From Armatimonadota bacterium (GTDB lineage Bacteria; Armatimonadota; Fimbriimonadia; Fimbriimonadales; ATM1), in NCBI GenBank assembly GCA_013816225.1, contig JACDEQ010000049.1:1-11347 (forward strand): DNA of 11,347 nucleotides. Reading direction: 5' to 3'. Positions 1 through 5,650 of this stretch are shown one piece after another. A model generated the notes under the pieces. It saw nothing but the letters and a program-made list of their open reading frames with translations, did no database searches and had not been told where the DNA came from. The position numbers were made by a program, and so were the translations under genes. Position 1 is the first letter of the stretch, and each line of letters opens with the position of its first letter.

Positions 1-1292
1 TTGTTGCAGGGTGCTCCGGTGGCGGAGAAATTGCCTCGGGCCCGGCGGGGACCGGAAGGGTCGAGGGCAGTCTCGAAATCGCGGCCTTCCAAGGCGGCTA
101 CGGAATCGATTTCTATCAGGCCGCCGCCAAAGAGTTCGAGTCGAAACATCCGGTGCTGAAGATCAAGGTCGAGGGCAACCCGCGCATATGGGAGCAGCTG
201 CGCCCGAGGTTCATCGGAGGCAATCCGCCAGACTTGTGCTACCCCGGATGGGGCATGGACCACTGGGCGCTCGCAGAAGAGGGTCAACTCATGGCCTTCG
301 ACGAAGCCCTGGCCGGCAAGCCGTACGAAGGCGAGGGCACTTGGGGCGAAACATTCGAACCCTCCATCCTGGCGCTTGGAAAACTTGAGGGCAAACAGTA
401 CGTCCTTCCACACTTCTTCAACGTGCTTGGCTGGTGGTACGACCCAGGCATCTTCACTAAGAACGGCTGGACCCCTCCGAAGACCTACGAAGAGCTGCTG
501 GCTCTCTGCGCGAAGATCAAGGCGCGCGGAATCGCTCCGATCACCTATCAGGGCAAGTACCCGTACTACATGGTCGAGGGAATGCTCCTCCCGTGGGCGA
601 TGACCGCCGGCGGAGCGGAGGCGGTACGCGCGGCACAGAACCTCGAGCCCAGCGCGTGGAAATCGCCCGCGATGCTGAGAGCTGCCCAGATGATCGCCGA
701 ACTCAGGGACAAAGGGTTCTTCCAGTCCGGCGCTACCGCCATGAGCCACACCGAATCGCAGCAGGAGTTCCTCCAAGGCAAAGCGGCGATGATTCCCTGC
801 GGAACGTGGCTCCATTCGGAGATGAAGAGAGTGATGCCCGCGGGAGCGAAAATGGAGTTCATGCTTCCACCGGTGCTGGCACAGGGCAAGGGCGAGCCGA
901 CCAACGTCCTGATCGGCATCGAACCGTGGATGATTCCGAGCGATGCGAATAACCCCGACGCTGCCGTCGCATTTTTTAAGTACATGACCTCACTCGAGAA
1001 GGCGAAGCAGTTTGTAGAGGAGAAGGGCACACTGGTCGCGATTAGAGGTAGCGATCGAGCGCAGCTCCCTGAGGTTTTGGTCAAGCCTGCGGCCGTATTC
1101 AAGAACAGCAACCTCGTTTGGGCAGTCCAGTATCGCCAATGGTATCCGGCGTTCGACGCGGAGATTCAAAACGCTCTGACGGCCATGCTGAACGGCGAAC
1201 TGACTCCGGAGGCATTCTGTGTCCGAGTCGAGGCGGCCGCGGAGAAAACCCGCAGAGACCCAAACATCACCAAGCATAAAGTCGCCGGCTAA
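1..1292 (+). CDS. CUT1-type sugar ABC transporter substrate-binding lipoprotein, 5'-partial
   Basis: Extracytoplasmic solute-binding protein that would capture a sugar and deliver it to the two permeases downstream. The frame is open from base 3 to TAA at 1290-1292 (429 codons visible) and begins Val-Ala-Gly-Cys-Ser-Gly-Gly-Gly, a lipobox with the lipidated Cys at visible residue 4. Only the signal-peptide start is therefore missing at the window edge. The ATG at 153 lies inside the mature domain and is not the start. Family-typical stretches are a WWYDPGIF...GWTPPKTYEELL segment after the first lobe, a GKAAMIPCGTW segment, and an EPWMIP...NNPDAAVAFFKYMTS segment near the C-terminus. The next three plus-strand genes follow at 0-6 nt spacing, indicating an operon whose promoter is outside the window. 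The exact sugar cannot be read from the sequence. Confidence 0.93.
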   Translation, partial: VAGCSGGGEIASGPAGTGRVEGSLEIAAFQGGYGIDFYQAAAKEFESKHPVLKIKVEGNPRIWEQLRPRFIGGNPPDLCYPGWGMDHWALAEEGQLMAFDEALAGKPYEGEGTWGETFEPSILALGKLEGKQYVLPHFFNVLGWWYDPGIFTKNGWTPPKTYEELLALCAKIKARGIAPITYQGKYPYYMVEGMLLPWAMTAGGAEAVRAAQNLEPSAWKSPAMLRAAQMIAELRDKGFFQSGATAMSHTESQQEFLQGKAAMIPCGTWLHSEMKRVMPAGAKMEFMLPPVLAQGKGEPTNVLIGIEPWMIPSDANNPDAAVAFFKYMTSLEKAKQFVEEKGTLVAIRGSDRAQLPEVLVKPAAVFKNSNLVWAVQYRQWYPAFDAEIQNALTAMLNGELTPEAFCVRVEAAAEKTRRDPNITKHKVAG

Positions 1293-1298
1293 GACAAC

Positions 1299-1573
1299 GT
1301 GGACATTCAAAAGGCATCGGAGTTGTTGCGCGCGCATCCTTGGCACTCTGCTAAAACCATGCCGGAAAATCCGCACGAATACACGCTGCGCAAGCAGTGG
1401 GAGAACCAGGAGGATATCGATGGAGTGGCGATCTTCATTCGCGAGAATGGTTACGTTCTAAATTTCAGAGGCCGAGACTACACCTGTTTCGATGTGGACG
1501 GCTATAGGCACTGGACCATGGGCAGTCCGGTAACGAAACAGGCCTTATCAACCGCGCACTAAACCAACCATGA
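1299..1573 (+). CDS. Small conserved-looking protein inside the sugar ABC operon, probably frameshifted near its 3' end
   Basis: The GTG at 1299 lies 6 nt after the binding-protein stop; no clear Shine-Dalgarno is seen. As read, the frame gives 87 residues and stops at TAA 1560-1562. It contains NPHEYTLRKQW, IRENGYVLNFRGRDYT and FDVDGYRHWTMGSPV. I recall such motifs from a widespread small-protein family of unknown function that ends ...GxPxxETxLINRA. Here the expected ending appears one base out of register: from 1532 the shifted frame reads N-E-T-G-L-I-N-R-A-L-N-Q-P and stops with TGA at 1571-1573. That stop overlaps the permease ATG at 1570 as ATGA. The simplest reading is one lost base near 1531 (GTCAAC to GTAAC), giving an intended protein of about 91 residues. 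No signal peptide or membrane segment is visible, so it is probably cytoplasmic and not a transporter part. The family recollection is from memory; the frame evidence is direct. Confidence 0.75.
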
Positions 1574-2457
1574 GGCGCGACGGTCGAACGACGTTCATCA
1601 TCACGTTCCTGGCCCCGGCTGTGAGTCTCTATGGCGTCTTTGTGCTTTGGCCGCTCCTTCAATCGTTCGTTCTCTCGCTCTATCGATGGCGCGGCGTTTC
1701 GGCGAAGAAGACTTACGTCGGCCTCGAAAACTTTCAAGCCCTAACCCGGGACGACGTCCTCTGGCAGGCTCTAAAGAATAATTTGTGGCTGCTCGTCGTG
1801 GGCGGCCTGGCAGTGCTTGTTATCGGCGTCACAATCGCGCACGCGATGCAAGGCTCGGGCTGGATGGCTCGCGCCCTACGCGGCGTGTACCTGTTCCCAC
1901 AAGTGATCTCCCTCGTCGTTGTGGCGATCCTATGGATGTTCCTCTACAACCCATCCTTCGGCCTGATCACGAGCGGCCTGAACGCCATCGGCCTCGGCGA
2001 CCTCGCTCGCCCATGGCTTGGTGACTCCAAGACCGCCTTGCCCTCGGTCGGCATCGCTTTCCTGTGGTACGTGCTCGGCTTCTACATCATGCTGTTCGCC
2101 GCAGGAATCAAGTCGATCCCCTCGGAGATCCACGAGGCCGCAGCGCTCGACGGATCGGCCGGTCTGAGCAAGTTCTGGAAAGTAACCTGGCCGATGCTTT
2201 GGTCGGTCAAACGTGTAGCGGTCGTTTACATCGTGATCAACGTGATGAACGTCTTCGCGCTCGTCTATCTTATGACGCAAGGCGGCCCTGATCGCAAGAC
2301 CGAGGTCATGCTCACATACCTCTACGAGCAAGCATTCAAGAACAACCAGTTCGGCTACGCAACGGCTCTTGCAGTGGGCGTTTTCGTCGTCTCGATGGCG
2401 CTCTGCCTTATCCTGATGTTCCTGTTCAGGAAGAATCCTGAGGAGGCGCGCGTTTGA
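1570..2457 (+). CDS. Sugar ABC transporter permease, MalF/UgpA type
   Basis: Inner-membrane permease, 295 residues, a normal size for CUT1 permeases lacking the extra MalF domain. Hydrophobic segments occur near residues 10-32, 72-95, 103-127, 157-180, 213-236 and 265-287, consistent with six membrane spans. The cytoplasmic EAA loop that docks the ATPase is clear at about 186-210 (EIHEAAALDG...FWKVTWPML), followed by TQGGP near 236-240, a typical MalF-type element. The ATG at 1570 overlaps the reconstructed stop of the preceding small gene (ATGA). Its own TGA (2455-2457) overlaps the next start, so translation is probably coupled. It should pair with the following permease; the ATPase must be encoded elsewhere, as is common for CUT1 systems that share an MsmK/UgpC-like ATPase. 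Confidence 0.95.
   Translation: MRRDGRTTFIITFLAPAVSLYGVFVLWPLLQSFVLSLYRWRGVSAKKTYVGLENFQALTRDDVLWQALKNNLWLLVVGGLAVLVIGVTIAHAMQGSGWMARALRGVYLFPQVISLVVVAILWMFLYNPSFGLITSGLNAIGLGDLARPWLGDSKTALPSVGIAFLWYVLGFYIMLFAAGIKSIPSEIHEAAALDGSAGLSKFWKVTWPMLWSVKRVAVVYIVINVMNVFALVYLMTQGGPDRKTEVMLTYLYEQAFKNNQFGYATALAVGVFVVSMALCLILMFLFRKNPEEARV
2441..2446 (+). promoter_or_regulatory. Strong ribosome binding site that fixes a TTG start
   Basis: AGGAGG lies inside the end of the first permease gene, 7 nt before the TTG at 2454. It supports the unusual TTG initiation codon and the TTGA stop-start overlap between the two permeases. Confidence 0.85.
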
Positions 2458-3272
2458 AGAGAGTGCTCGGCAACTTCGGCCTAGTCTTGTTCGGCCTGAG
2501 CGTCGTCGTCCCGCTCATGTGGGTGCTCCTGACCTCGCTGAAATCCGGCCCAGAGGTCTTCGCCTCGCCCTGGAGCCTCCCGAAAAGCCCGCAATGGCAG
2601 AACTATTCGAACGCCTGGCAGCAGGCCGGCGTCGCCAAATATTTCCTCAACAGCCTCCTCGTAACCCTTGGGACTCTGCTGATCCTGCTCCCGATCGGTG
2701 CAATGGCGGCGTACGTGCTCGCCCGCTACCCGTTTCGGGGTTCGAAAACGATTTTCGGCACGTTCCTCGGCGGGATGATGTTTCCGAACTTTCTTATCAT
2801 CGTGCCACTGTTCTTCCTTCTCAAAAGCATGGGAATGCTCGATACCAAGACGGGGCTCATCCTGGTCTACGTCGCCTATTCGCTGTCCTTCACGATATTC
2901 GTGCTGACGGGCTTCTTCCAATCCCTGCCGAACGAACTCGCCGAAGCCGCGATGATCGACGGGTGTACCGATTCGAGCACGTTTTGGCGGGTGATGTTAC
3001 CGCTTGCGAAGCCCGGCCTCGTCGTCGTGGGAATCTTCAACGCGATCGGTCTGTGGAACGAGTACGGACTTGCGCTTGTCCTCGTCAACAGCGAAGAAAA
3101 CCGCACGCTGCCTTTGGGAATCGCCAACCTAGTGATGACCCAGCATTACCAAAGTGACTGGGGGGCGCTGTTCGCGGGCCTGGTAATTGTGATGTTGCCG
3201 GTGCTTGTCGTGTACTGGGTTTACCGCGGCAAGATCCATGAAACGATGTTTGCAGGAGCCGTAAAAGGGTAG
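2454..3272 (+). CDS. Sugar ABC transporter permease, MalG type
   Basis: Second inner-membrane permease of the importer, 272 residues, the usual length for MalG-type proteins. The N-terminal span (about 8-28) is followed by a periplasmic segment containing SLPKSPQWQNYSNAW, typical of this subfamily. Further hydrophobic spans lie near 65-90, 100-122, 135-155, 187-210 and 237-257. The EAA loop at about 161-185 reads ELAEAAMIDGCT...FWRVMLPLAKPG, with the invariant Gly at 170. The start is TTG at 2454, overlapping the upstream TGA and preceded by a perfect AGGAGG. No gene for an ABC ATPase or sugar catabolism follows; the next gene has its own promoter, so the operon probably ends here. No clear terminator is seen directly after the stop. 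Confidence 0.95.
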   Translation: MKRVLGNFGLVLFGLSVVVPLMWVLLTSLKSGPEVFASPWSLPKSPQWQNYSNAWQQAGVAKYFLNSLLVTLGTLLILLPIGAMAAYVLARYPFRGSKTIFGTFLGGMMFPNFLIIVPLFFLLKSMGMLDTKTGLILVYVAYSLSFTIFVLTGFFQSLPNELAEAAMIDGCTDSSTFWRVMLPLAKPGLVVVGIFNAIGLWNEYGLALVLVNSEENRTLPLGIANLVMTQHYQSDWGALFAGLVIVMLPVLVVYWVYRGKIHETMFAGAVKG

Positions 3273-3339
3273 AAAAGTACTCGGATGGAGCGGCATTTTG
3301 GCTACTTCGGTCGTCAACATAAACGGAATTGATTCGATT

Positions 3340-3399
3340 AGGTTCAAATAAACCTGAAAACCAGTTGAATCCGTGATACAATCCATCTAGTTTGAACCT
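3340..3399. repeat. 9-bp perfect inverted repeat bracketing a promoter
   Basis: The left arm AGGTTCAAA (3340-3348) and right arm TTTGAACCT (3391-3399) are exact reverse complements with a 42-bp spacer. The promoter of the 65-residue gene lies between them: the left arm is just upstream of the -35 and the right arm begins at the expected transcription start. This suggests two operator half-sites; it cannot be an RNA hairpin because the left arm is not transcribed from this promoter. Confidence 0.55.
3354..3382 (+). promoter_or_regulatory. Extended -10 housekeeping-type promoter for the 65-residue gene
   Basis: The -10 TACAAT (3377-3382) is preceded by TG at 3374-3375, making an extended -10. 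A partial -35, CTGAAA (3354-3359), sits 17 bp upstream. Transcription would start near 3389-3390, giving a leader of about 40 nt before the ATG at 3430. Confidence 0.65.
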
Positions 3400-3429
3400 G
3401 AGTTCCCTTGGGGCTCTACGGAGGAAAGA

Positions 3430-3627
3430 ATGAAGTTCTATAACCTGAAGACACGAAGCCACGTCGAAGTGCCCGACTCCGACATGCAAAAGAAGAAGAT
3501 GGTGCGCAAGACCAAGAACGGCACCCAGACACGATACGCCCTCGTCGCAAACCACCAGGGCAGCAAGCTGTTCAAGTTCGTCAGCGAAGCCGACTACAAA
3601 GCCGCGAACTGCAAAGAAGTTTCCTAG
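3430..3627 (+). CDS. Small basic protein of unknown function, independently transcribed
   Basis: A 65-residue protein with no signal peptide or membrane segment, so presumably cytoplasmic. It has 11 Lys and 3 Arg against 6 acidic residues; the basic run KKKMVRKTK at 21-29 is most striking. The single Cys (61) rules out a zinc ribbon. The ATG at 3430 follows GGAGG (3420-3424) by 5 nt. The gene has its own extended -10 promoter and an intrinsic terminator 14 nt after the TAG stop, so it is a complete monocistronic unit, the architecture expected of a well-expressed housekeeping or nucleic-acid-binding protein. I do not recognise a named family. Nucleic-acid binding is only an inference from charge and size. 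Confidence 0.88.
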   Translation: MKFYNLKTRSHVEVPDSDMQKKKMVRKTKNGTQTRYALVANHQGSKLFKFVSEADYKAANCKEVS

Positions 3628-3640
3628 CTTCGAAGATGTG

Positions 3641-3671
3641 AAGAGCGCTCCTCATCGGGCGCTCTTTTTTT
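3641..3671 (+). terminator. Intrinsic terminator after the 65-residue gene
   Basis: AAGAGCGC (3641-3648) pairs perfectly with GCGCTCTT (3659-3666) around a 10-nt loop, followed by a seven-T run (3665-3671). It lies 13 nt after the TAG stop. The T run overlaps the TAA of the convergent minus-strand gene (3670-3672). The hairpin could weakly serve that strand too, although no T run follows it there. Confidence 0.92.
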
Positions 3672-4092
3672 AGAGCTTGGCCATGGCAGCGTCCATCTCG
3701 GCCGCGAACGCGTCGGCGGGCAAGTACCCGAGGATCTTGTGGACGACGCTGCCTTGAGAATCCAGGAATAGGATCGCCGGAAACCCGTCAATGGCATACT
3801 TCTTGACGAGTTCGGGGCCGTCGCCCTTCTCACCGTCGATCTTGATCGGGACAAACTGTCCCGCTCGCCGGATCACGGAATCTTGGGTGTAGGTCTCCGC
3901 GTCCAGCTTCTTGCAGTATCCTCACCAATCGGTATAGAAGTCCGCCATCACGAGGGTCTTATCGGACGCGGCCTTCCCAAGCGCGGACTGGAGGTCCCCG
4001 GGGTGCCACATGATGCCGGTGCCTGTTTCAGTTCCCTTCTGACAAGAGACGGCGACGAGCGCCAACAGCGGCAGAAGCCGGATGGGTTTCAT
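3670..4092 (-). CDS. Thioredoxin-fold lipoprotein with in-frame UGA at the catalytic cysteine: candidate selenoprotein
   Basis: Read through one TGA, the minus-strand frame from ATG (4092-4090) to TAA (3672-3670) gives 140 residues. Residues 1-17 form a lipoprotein signal (MKPIRLLPLLALVAVSC, Cys17). A single thioredoxin-like domain follows. DFYTDW at 51-56 is followed by UGA at codon 57 (3924-3922), then GYCKKLDAETY. The motif W-C-x-x-C-K-x-L-D is therefore present with UGA in place of its first, nucleophilic Cys and with Cys60 intact. Downstream the fold stays intact, including GFPAILFLD with the cis-proline at 105, and no other lesion is seen. A hairpin follows the UGA at SECIS-like distance. 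Family knowledge: U-x-x-C thioredoxin-like selenoproteins are established in bacteria. Inference: this is an extracytoplasmic thiol oxidoreductase using selenocysteine. The alternative is a C-to-A nonsense mutation or base error. It lies 5 nt downstream of the 128-residue gene, in the same operon. Confidence 0.8.
3867..3907 (-). promoter_or_regulatory. Possible bacterial SECIS hairpin downstream of the in-frame UGA
   Basis: On the minus strand GCUGGACGCGGA (3907-3896) pairs with UCCGUG-A-UCCGGC (3879-3867): 12 base pairs, two of them G-U, with one bulged A, closing a 16-nt loop that begins with G. The distance from the UGA to the loop is 26 nt. Known bacterial SECIS elements lie just after the UGA with a spacing of roughly this size and a G early in the loop. 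The loop here is somewhat larger than usual. A hairpin in GC-rich coding DNA can arise by chance. Confidence 0.5.
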
Positions 4093-4097
4093 ATGAC

Positions 4098-4484
4098 CTA
4101 ATATATGTCGTGAAGGCCGAAGTTGTTCGCTTCGACGGCTCCAAGCTCGTCTTCCTCGAAGTATCCGTCGAGGTCGCACGAAGCATGCCCGGCGGCCGCC
4201 ATCGGTTCGGTCTCCGGACTCACTTGAACAGAACAATCCACGTTCTGCCGGCTGATGTGAAAAACCAACCAGGGGTTCTCGGGCATCGTCTTGGCTGCCT
4301 CCTGGGCGTCGGGAACCTGTAGCCACGACTTCCCTGGAGCTTTAAAGAAGACCTCGAACCCGTCCTGCGCTCGACCGGTGAAAACCAGCGCGTACCCCTT
4401 CGATGGCAAATCTTCCGGAGGCAAGTCCACAGGCGGGGCGGTGCCAAAGCCTATGGTGGTTGCGGCGATAACGCTTATAAGCAT
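4098..4484 (-). CDS. Small secreted protein of unknown function, two cysteines
   Basis: A 128-residue protein beginning with a signal-peptide-like stretch (MLISVIAATTIGFGTAPP), followed by a Pro-rich linker (VDLPPEDLPSKG) and a soluble domain; likely exported. It has only two cysteines, Cys84 and Cys103, both after the predicted signal, so a single intramolecular disulfide is possible. The ATG at 4484-4482 is preceded by AAGGAGG (minus-strand 4500-4494) and, closer, AGGA. A promoter with a consensus TATAAT lies directly upstream. The thioredoxin-like lipoprotein gene starts 5 nt after its TAG, so the two are almost certainly cotranscribed. This hints that the oxidoreductase acts on this or similar exported proteins. 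I do not recognise the family. Confidence 0.82.
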   Translation of the reverse strand: MLISVIAATTIGFGTAPPVDLPPEDLPSKGYALVFTGRAQDGFEVFFKAPGKSWLQVPDAQEAAKTMPENPWLVFHISRQNVDCSVQVSPETEPMAAAGHASCDLDGYFEEDELGAVEANNFGLHDIY

Positions 4485-4508
4485 ACTTCCTGTCCTCCTT
4501 CAGCGTCG

Positions 4509-4537
4509 ATTATATCAGATAGGACGGGATGGTGCAA
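4509..4537 (-). promoter_or_regulatory. Extended -10 promoter of the secreted-protein/thioredoxin operon
   Basis: On the minus strand a perfect TATAAT (4514-4509) is preceded by TGA, forming an extended -10, with a weak -35 TTGCAC (4537-4532) 17 bp upstream. The transcript would start near 4502, leaving a very short leader carrying AAGGAGG. Confidence 0.75.
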
Positions 4538-4571
4538 GTTTTTGTTACTCGTGGAGTGTGTCAAACTTGCA
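4533..4571. repeat. 9-bp perfect inverted repeat in the divergent promoter region
   Basis: TGCAAGTTT (4533-4541) and AAACTTGCA (4563-4571) are exact reverse complements separated by 21 bp, midway between two divergently transcribed genes. The left arm overlaps the -35 of the minus-strand operon. An operator serving one or both genes is plausible. Confidence 0.5.
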
Positions 4572-4607
4572 GCGCACGATTTTTGTCCACGGATAGGAGG
4601 AAGATAA

Positions 4608-5117
4608 ATGAAGTTGAAGATGGTCACTCTGGCGGCAGCCGCGGCGACATTTGCGGGAGCGGCGGCCCAGTCGGTAATTCCGACACCTCTCGGAATCATG
4701 ATTCGGGCCGGGATTTTCAACCCCACGAGCGGATCCGGCGGAGCGTTCGGCGAAAGCTGGTTCACGGCCGGGGTCGAGGTCGACATCCTGCGTCTCGGCA
4801 TGGGCGGGCTGAATCCCATGCGCTCTAAGATCACCGTTTCGGTCGACACCTACAGTAAGAGTGGGGCCGCAAGCGTCCCGGTCCTCGTCAACTACGTCGG
4901 CTACATGCAGCGCATCAAGTACTCGGCCGGCGTCGGGTTCAGCATCGCCGATCGCCCCGGCCATGACAGCTCGGCCAACTTCGCATACCAGGTATCGGCC
5001 GGCTATGACCTTCCTTGGGCGGGACTGCCTTTGACTGCGGAGCTGCGCTACTTCGGGGTTCAAGGCGTCGGCACGGCCCTTGACGGTTTTGCGCTCACGC
5101 TCGGTTTCAGGCTGTAG
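4608..5117 (+). CDS. Secreted protein, probably a small outer-membrane beta-barrel
   Basis: A 169-residue protein with an Ala-rich signal peptide (about 1-21, cleavage likely after AGAAAQ). The mature part is Gly-rich with short alternating hydrophobic/polar segments such as WFTAGVEVDILRLG, SKITVSVDTYSK, VLVNYVGYMQRI, KYSAGVGFSIAD, NFAYQVSAGYDL, LTAELRYFGV and GFALTLGFRL. This pattern suggests about eight amphipathic strands, and the extreme C-terminal strand is typical of outer-membrane barrels, although the last residue is Leu rather than Phe or Tyr. There are no cysteines. The ATG at 4608 is preceded by AGGAGG (4595-4600) at 7 nt. It is transcribed divergently from the secreted-protein/thioredoxin operon. 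I recognise no specific family. Confidence 0.85.
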   Translation: MKLKMVTLAAAAATFAGAAAQSVIPTPLGIMIRAGIFNPTSGSGGAFGESWFTAGVEVDILRLGMGGLNPMRSKITVSVDTYSKSGAASVPVLVNYVGYMQRIKYSAGVGFSIADRPGHDSSANFAYQVSAGYDLPWAGLPLTAELRYFGVQGVGTALDGFALTLGFRL

Positions 5118-5226
5118 TATCCAGAAAGGGGACTGAACATCTGCCGTGAGCCTGCGTTAAAACCTGTTGGAGGCGCAGCGAGTCGGAGATCGCATTAGGA
5201 GGTCGCGAGGCGACGCTAATCCGGGT
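5118..5226. other. Intergenic leader of the sigma-factor remnant
   Basis: No gene is seen. AAAAC (5159-5163), 17 bp, then AGTC (5181-5184) loosely resembles the GGAAC-N16/17-CGTC architecture of ECF-dependent promoters and could be a decayed autoregulated promoter; this is weak. Near the start codon, GTCGC-GAG-GCGAC (5202-5214), flanked by ATTAG (5194-5198) and CTAAT (5216-5220), can fold into a hairpin overlapping an AGGAGG (5197-5202). Confidence 0.35.
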
Positions 5227-5650
5227 ATGAACGAGAGCATCATTCAGCGGTGTAAGAACCACGACCGGACGCCTTCGGCTTGCTGATCGACCGGTACGCC
5301 GCGCGGGTTTTCGGCTTCGTTTCGCGCACGGCGCGGGACCGCGACGACGCCGAAGACATCGCGCAGGAGGTCTTCATTCGAGCGTTTCAGAGCGTGATAA
5401 GGTTCGATGGCCTGCCCCCTTTCTAACCTGGCTTTTCAAGATCGCAACGAACTTAAGCATCGACCGCACGCGGAAGATGGGCCGACGGCAGGCGTTTGTG
5501 TCCTTTGGGAATGACGCAGATTCTCATCGAGCATCCGCAGTTTTCGATGTGCACGCGGGCCCGTAGAGCCAGGCCATCGTCGGAGAGATGGAGTCGGCGA
5601 TCGAGGGTGCTAAATCGTATGGCGGCGTCCGGTCTGCAATCGTTGGGAGC
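5227..5650 (+). pseudogene. Degraded ECF-type RNA polymerase sigma factor gene
   Basis: The region 2 homology of an ECF sigma factor can be followed across three pieces. The ATG at 5227 starts MNESIIQRCKNHDR. A lost base near 5268 moves to a frame reading DAFGLLIDRYAARVFGFVSRTARDR, then DDAEDIAQEVFIRAFQS (the region 2.2 core-binding signature), ending at TAA 5424-5426. A second lost base near 5424 gives TWLFKIATNLSIDRTRK, the region 2.3/2.4 helix that reads the -10. The same frame meets TAG at 5564-5566 where Glu is expected (DVHAGP, stop, SQAIVGEMESAIE). Region 4, which should recognise the -35, is absent. Two frameshifts, a nonsense codon and loss of a whole domain indicate a real pseudogene. 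The right boundary is approximate, because homology fades after about 5605. Confidence 0.85.

Noticed and set aside
11..388. Alternative frame at the left edge encoding an Arg/Gly-rich 125-residue peptide
   Set aside because: It overlaps the lipobox and mature N-terminus of the binding protein in another frame and has low-complexity shadow composition.
3364..3382. TTGAAT just before TACAAT as a -35/-10 pair
   Set aside because: The spacing is only about 7 bp, too short for a sigma-70 promoter; the extended -10 with CTGAAA 17 bp upstream fits better.
3922..3924. Genome-wide reassignment of UGA to an amino acid as an explanation for the thioredoxin UGA
   Set aside because: UGA ends the first permease and PBP2 genes at the expected C-termini here, so it functions as a stop in this organism.
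1345..4320. The 8-residue string AKTMPENP occurs both in the small ABC-operon protein and in the secreted 128-residue protein
   Set aside because: Different codons are used and no similarity extends on either side; one protein is cytoplasmic and the other exported. Treated as coincidence.
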